A DNA stretch of 6,542 nucleotides from Bryobacteraceae bacterium (lineage in GTDB: Bacteria > Acidobacteriota > Terriglobia > Bryobacterales > Bryobacteraceae). The notes beneath the pieces are model-generated. The model ran no database searches and was not told the DNA's origin. It saw only the letters and a program-made list of their open reading frames with translations. The translations under genes and the position numbers were made by a program. This document shows positions 4,339 through 6,542 of this stretch, one piece after another; position 1 is the first letter of the stretch, and each line of letters starts with the position of its first letter. The stretch spans positions 1 through 6,542 of the forward strand of contig CANGVB010000211.1 of assembly GCA_947456995.1 (NCBI GenBank), given 5' to 3'.

Positions 4339-6542
4339 GGTGGCGTTTTCCCCTTGCTCCAAGATTACCGGATTTTGAGGAGCACGAGGTCGAGTGAGTC
4401 CAAAGCAGGGCAAGGAGCGGTGAACTTGATGGTTCGCCGCTCCTTGCTGTTTGCGGGTTAGTGAGGAGGTGACGCGGACTCCGATTTGAATGTAGCGCGG
4501 GAAGTTGGCTTGCTGGGTGATGCGGCCGAAGTTTACGTTGCCGAAGGCGGTGTTGGGGCCGTTGAACTGCGGGGTGTTGAAGGCGTTGGTGGCTTCGGCC
4601 CGGAACTGGCCTTTGAAGCGCTCCATCACGGTGAAGGTCTTGTTTAGAGACATGTCCCAGTTGATGGTGCCGGGGCTGCGGTAGCTAATCGTTCTTGCTA
4701 CGTTGCCGAAGGTGAACTGCGGGGCCGTGGTGAAGGCTACCGGGTTGAGGTAGTTATCGAGACGGTCCTGAAGGCGGCCTGTTGTTTCAGGGGCGAAGCC
4801 GGCTGCGTTGGGACGCATTAGGCCATTGCCGAAGACGGAGTTGAAGTTCTGGTTCTGGAAGACCGAGAGGGGGAAGCCGGTCTGGAACATGTAGACCGAA
4901 TTGATCTGCCATCCTCCTACCAACTGGTTGAGGAGAGCGCCCTGGGAGAGGAAGGGCTTGTTCTTGCCGAAGGGGAGATCGTAGGTGACGCTGCCCTTGA
5001 CTGCGTGCGGGGTGTGGCTGGTGCTGAGGCCGTACTCGGCGCTCAGATCATAACTGTTCTGGGCACTGCCGGGGATGCTGGTGAAGAAGTTGCTTGAGCC
5101 GAAGCTGGCATCCTTGTTGCGGGACCAGGTCCATGAGGAGAGGAAGCTGAGGCCGGAGGCGAAGCGCTTCTGGGCCTTGATGACCATGGAATCGTAGAGG
5201 GCGTCGTTGGAGTTGTTGAAGCTCATGTTGACGGCTGAGAATTGCGGATGGGGGCGGAGGAGCTGCAGGCGCTGGACGTTGGCTGAGCCAATGATGTTGA
5301 GACCGCCGTTGTTGAAGAAGGGATTCGGGACGTTCTGCAAGAGGGCTGCGCCCTGGGAGAACTTGTCGGTGGTGAGCTGATTCATGTTGACAGCGCCCGA
5401 GCCGAGGATGAGGTTGGTGGTGCGGGAGCCGACATAGCCGACTGCCATGACAACACCGCCAGGCATTTGACGCTGCACGTCGAAAGCGATCTGATGGACG
5501 GCTGTTGAGCCTGCGTCGGGGTTCATGTAGCTCAGCGTCTGGCCGATGCCGGCACGAAGGCCGAGAGTGTTACCAACTGGCTTGTCGAGGCCTCTGGGGA
5601 ATGGGTTGCTGAGTGAGCCGGCGGGAGTCTGGCCGCCGTCGAAGGAGCCGACATAGTCTGTCTGCTGGCTGTAGCCGAGGCTCGAGAAACCGCCGTAGGA
5701 GACCGGTGCCCAGAAGATGCCGTAGCCGCCGCGGATGGTGGTTTTGGGGCTGAGCTGATAGGCGATGCCGAAGCGCGGGGCGAACTTCTTGTTGGAGGGG
5801 GAGCAGCATTCGGTGGGTGCGCCGCCGACGCCTGCATATTGCAGGGCACCTTTGGCTCCCTGCCCTATCGGGTTGGCGATTGTTGGATCAAAGCCTACGA
5901 TCAGATTGTTGTTGCGATCGCGGAGGCCGGTTTCGTATTCGTAGCGTAGGCCGAGGTTGAGGGTGAGTTTGGAGTTTACACGGAAATCATCGTGGAAGTA
6001 GAAGCCGTGGTATCTGACGTATTGGTAGTATTTGGTGTTGAGGGTGACGTTGCCGCTGGCAGGATAGCCGAGTAGGAGGCTGGCGAGGTCTGAGCCGGTG
6101 CCATCGTTGCCGCGATTGGGGTCACGGCGAGTGAAGGTGTCGTTGAAGCTGTAAGCGCCAGCAGCTGCGAAGTTGATGAAATCGACGTTCAGGACACGGT
6201 AGTCGTAGCCGGCCTTGAAACTGTGCCGGCCCATGAACTTGGCGATGGAGCCGAGAGCGTTGCGGGAGTGGAAGACGCTCTGGGTGCCTCCGCCGGAGCC
6301 GAAGGTTTGGAAGCTTTGCATGGTGATGCTGGGGAAGCGCTGCGAGGGGAGTTGCGAAACCAGCGAGGTTGGGAAGCCGAGAGAGGCTACGTTGAAGCCT
6401 TCGCTTTCGTAAATGGTGGCGTTGGGGAAGCGATTGAAGCCGTAGCGGAAGCTTAAGACGGTTGTCGCGTTGGGGGTGATGGTGTGGTTGGTTTGCGTGG
6501 AATCCACTTTACGGAAAAGCAGCGAGGGGCTGTTGCCGGCCA
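4078..6542 (-). CDS. Oar-like TonB-dependent receptor, C-terminal beta-barrel part (5' end outside window; frame runs on into antitoxin)
   Basis: Outer-membrane TonB-dependent transporter of the Oar/carboxypeptidase-regulatory-like type common in Acidobacteriota; substrate unknown. About 690 residues of the barrel are visible (6542 to about 4471). Recognisable stretches are FYFHDDFRVNSKLTLNLGLRYEYE (about 6005-5934, the VQDDWRVTxxLTLNLGLRYE pattern), FAPRFGIAYQLSPKTTIRGG (near 5785-5725) and the family's C-terminal FRAEATNAFNTPQF, FGRITQQANFPRYIQIGVRV (to 4471). The frame is open to base 6542, so the signal peptide, regulatory-like domain and plug lie outside; the GTG at 6507 is internal. Family members normally stop within a few residues of the last strand, usually after a terminal Phe. 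Here the frame continues: TSSLTRKQQG and about 40 more residues with no domain character, then the whole antitoxin sequence to TAA at 4078. A TAA at 4460-4458 one base out of frame suggests an indel removed the natural stop. Only 4471-6542 should be taken as receptor. Confidence 0.85.
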   Translation of the reverse strand, partial: AGNSPSLLFRKVDSTQTNHTITPNATTVLSFRYGFNRFPNATIYESEGFNVASLGFPTSLVSQLPSQRFPSITMQSFQTFGSGGGTQSVFHSRNALGSIAKFMGRHSFKAGYDYRVLNVDFINFAAAGAYSFNDTFTRRDPNRGNDGTGSDLASLLLGYPASGNVTLNTKYYQYVRYHGFYFHDDFRVNSKLTLNLGLRYEYETGLRDRNNNLIVGFDPTIANPIGQGAKGALQYAGVGGAPTECCSPSNKKFAPRFGIAYQLSPKTTIRGGYGIFWAPVSYGGFSSLGYSQQTDYVGSFDGGQTPAGSLSNPFPRGLDKPVGNTLGLRAGIGQTLSYMNPDAGSTAVHQIAFDVQRQMPGGVVMAVGYVGSRTTNLILGSGAVNMNQLTTDKFSQGAALLQNVPNPFFNNGGLNIIGSANVQRLQLLRPHPQFSAVNMSFNNSNDALYDSMVIKAQKRFASGLSFLSSWTWSRNKDASFGSSNFFTSIPGSAQNSYDLSAEYGLSTSHTPHAVKGSVTYDLPFGKNKPFLSQGALLNQLVGGWQINSVYMFQTGFPLSVFQNQNFNSVFGNGLMRPNAAGFAPETTGRLQDRLDNYLNPVAFTTAPQFTFGNVARTISYRSPGTINWDMSLNKTFTVMERFKGQFRAEATNAFNTPQFNGPNTAFGNVNFGRITQQANFPRYIQIGVRVTSSLTRKQQGAANHQVHRSLPCFGLTRPRAPQNPVILEQGENATMSITIELRPEMESNLQAQARARGVSLTDFVNAIIAREACLAVPETAETRSGQSLIDVCAEIRGVLTDEEIDTLFARNPSMSRSIEL
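4349..4355 (-). promoter_or_regulatory. Ribosome binding site of the antitoxin gene
   Basis: On the minus strand AAGGGGA lies about ten bases before the ATG at 4338, a fair Shine-Dalgarno match. It supports an independent translation start for the antitoxin inside the longer open frame. A GGAG lies slightly further upstream at 4360-4357. No convincing promoter hexamers were recognised. Confidence 0.45.
4410..4447 (-). terminator. Strong hairpin after the TonB-receptor gene, possible terminator
   Basis: The 16-base arm 4410-4425 pairs with 4432-4447 around a 6-base loop (4426-4431). Eleven outer base pairs are perfect (GCAAGGAGCGG against CCGCTCCTTGC), then one mismatch, then four more pairs. 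The mismatch is U-G in plus-strand RNA and A-C in minus-strand RNA. It starts about 10 bases past a TAA (4460-4458) that lies one base out of the receptor frame, which is where a terminator would be expected. Neither side has a clean T-tract (CCTGCTTTGG on the minus strand, TGTTTGCGGG on the plus), so intrinsic termination is uncertain. It could instead be an attenuator or an mRNA-protecting 3' stem. Confidence 0.5.

Noticed and set aside
4183..4461. A 92-residue plus-strand open frame
   Set aside because: It is antisense to the antitoxin gene and the hairpin, with no domain signal.
5532..5849. Two short minus-strand open frames within the receptor gene
   Set aside because: They are alternative frames of the TonB-receptor coding sequence with low-complexity composition.
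6480..6507. GTG at 6507 as the true start of the receptor
   Set aside because: The frame stays open with receptor-like sequence up to base 6542, and the visible protein lacks a signal peptide and plug, so this GTG is internal.

Overview
The window looks like a piece of an Acidobacteriota chromosome, probably of the Terriglobia (Granulicella/Edaphobacter/Koribacter type). This is inferred from three things: a large Oar-like TonB-dependent receptor of the form greatly expanded in that phylum, a sensor-kinase architecture with a periplasmic OB-like module, and the remains of a Tricorn-type protease. G+C is moderately high by eye. No rRNA, tRNA, CRISPR array or transposase was seen.

Layout. (1) 1-594, minus strand: the N-terminal 198 codons of an XdhC/CoxI-family molybdoenzyme maturation factor; its 3' end lies outside the window. 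(2) 630-1274, plus strand: a HAD-superfamily phosphatase of the beta-phosphoglucomutase-like type, divergent from (1) across a 35-bp gap. (3) 1253-3628, plus strand: a 791-residue hybrid-histidine-kinase-like membrane protein that overlaps (2) by 22 bp and is probably co-transcribed with it. (4) 3629-4077: no intact gene. It holds, on the minus strand, a drastically deleted Tricorn-protease pseudogene and a 29-codon remnant of a VapC (PIN-domain) toxin. (5) 4078-4338, minus strand: an apparently intact ribbon-helix-helix antitoxin that directly abuts the toxin remnant. (6) 4471-6542, minus strand: the C-terminal ~690 residues of the Oar-like TonB-dependent receptor, entering from beyond the right edge. 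Its frame has no stop at the expected end and runs on through a hairpin into the antitoxin gene, stopping only at 4078.

The most interesting item is gene (3). It has the full layout of a hybrid sensor kinase: signal peptide, two OB-like repeats, one membrane helix, GAF, H-box helix, ATPase-like domain and receiver. Yet the phospho-acceptor His is Thr463, both N-box Asn are replaced (Gly563, His567), the G1-box Asp is gone, the ATP lid is very short, and the receiver Asp is Ser720. The reading frame is otherwise clean, so it reads as a maintained pseudokinase/pseudo-receiver and not as a decaying gene. It may act as a phosphorylation-independent sensor or scaffold; that role is inference.

The second theme is gene decay between 3629 and 4470. 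A protease gene has been reduced to its two ends, a toxin gene to its first codons, and the receptor gene seems to have lost its stop. A 14-bp tandem duplication lies exactly over the two convergent stop codons at 3620-3647.
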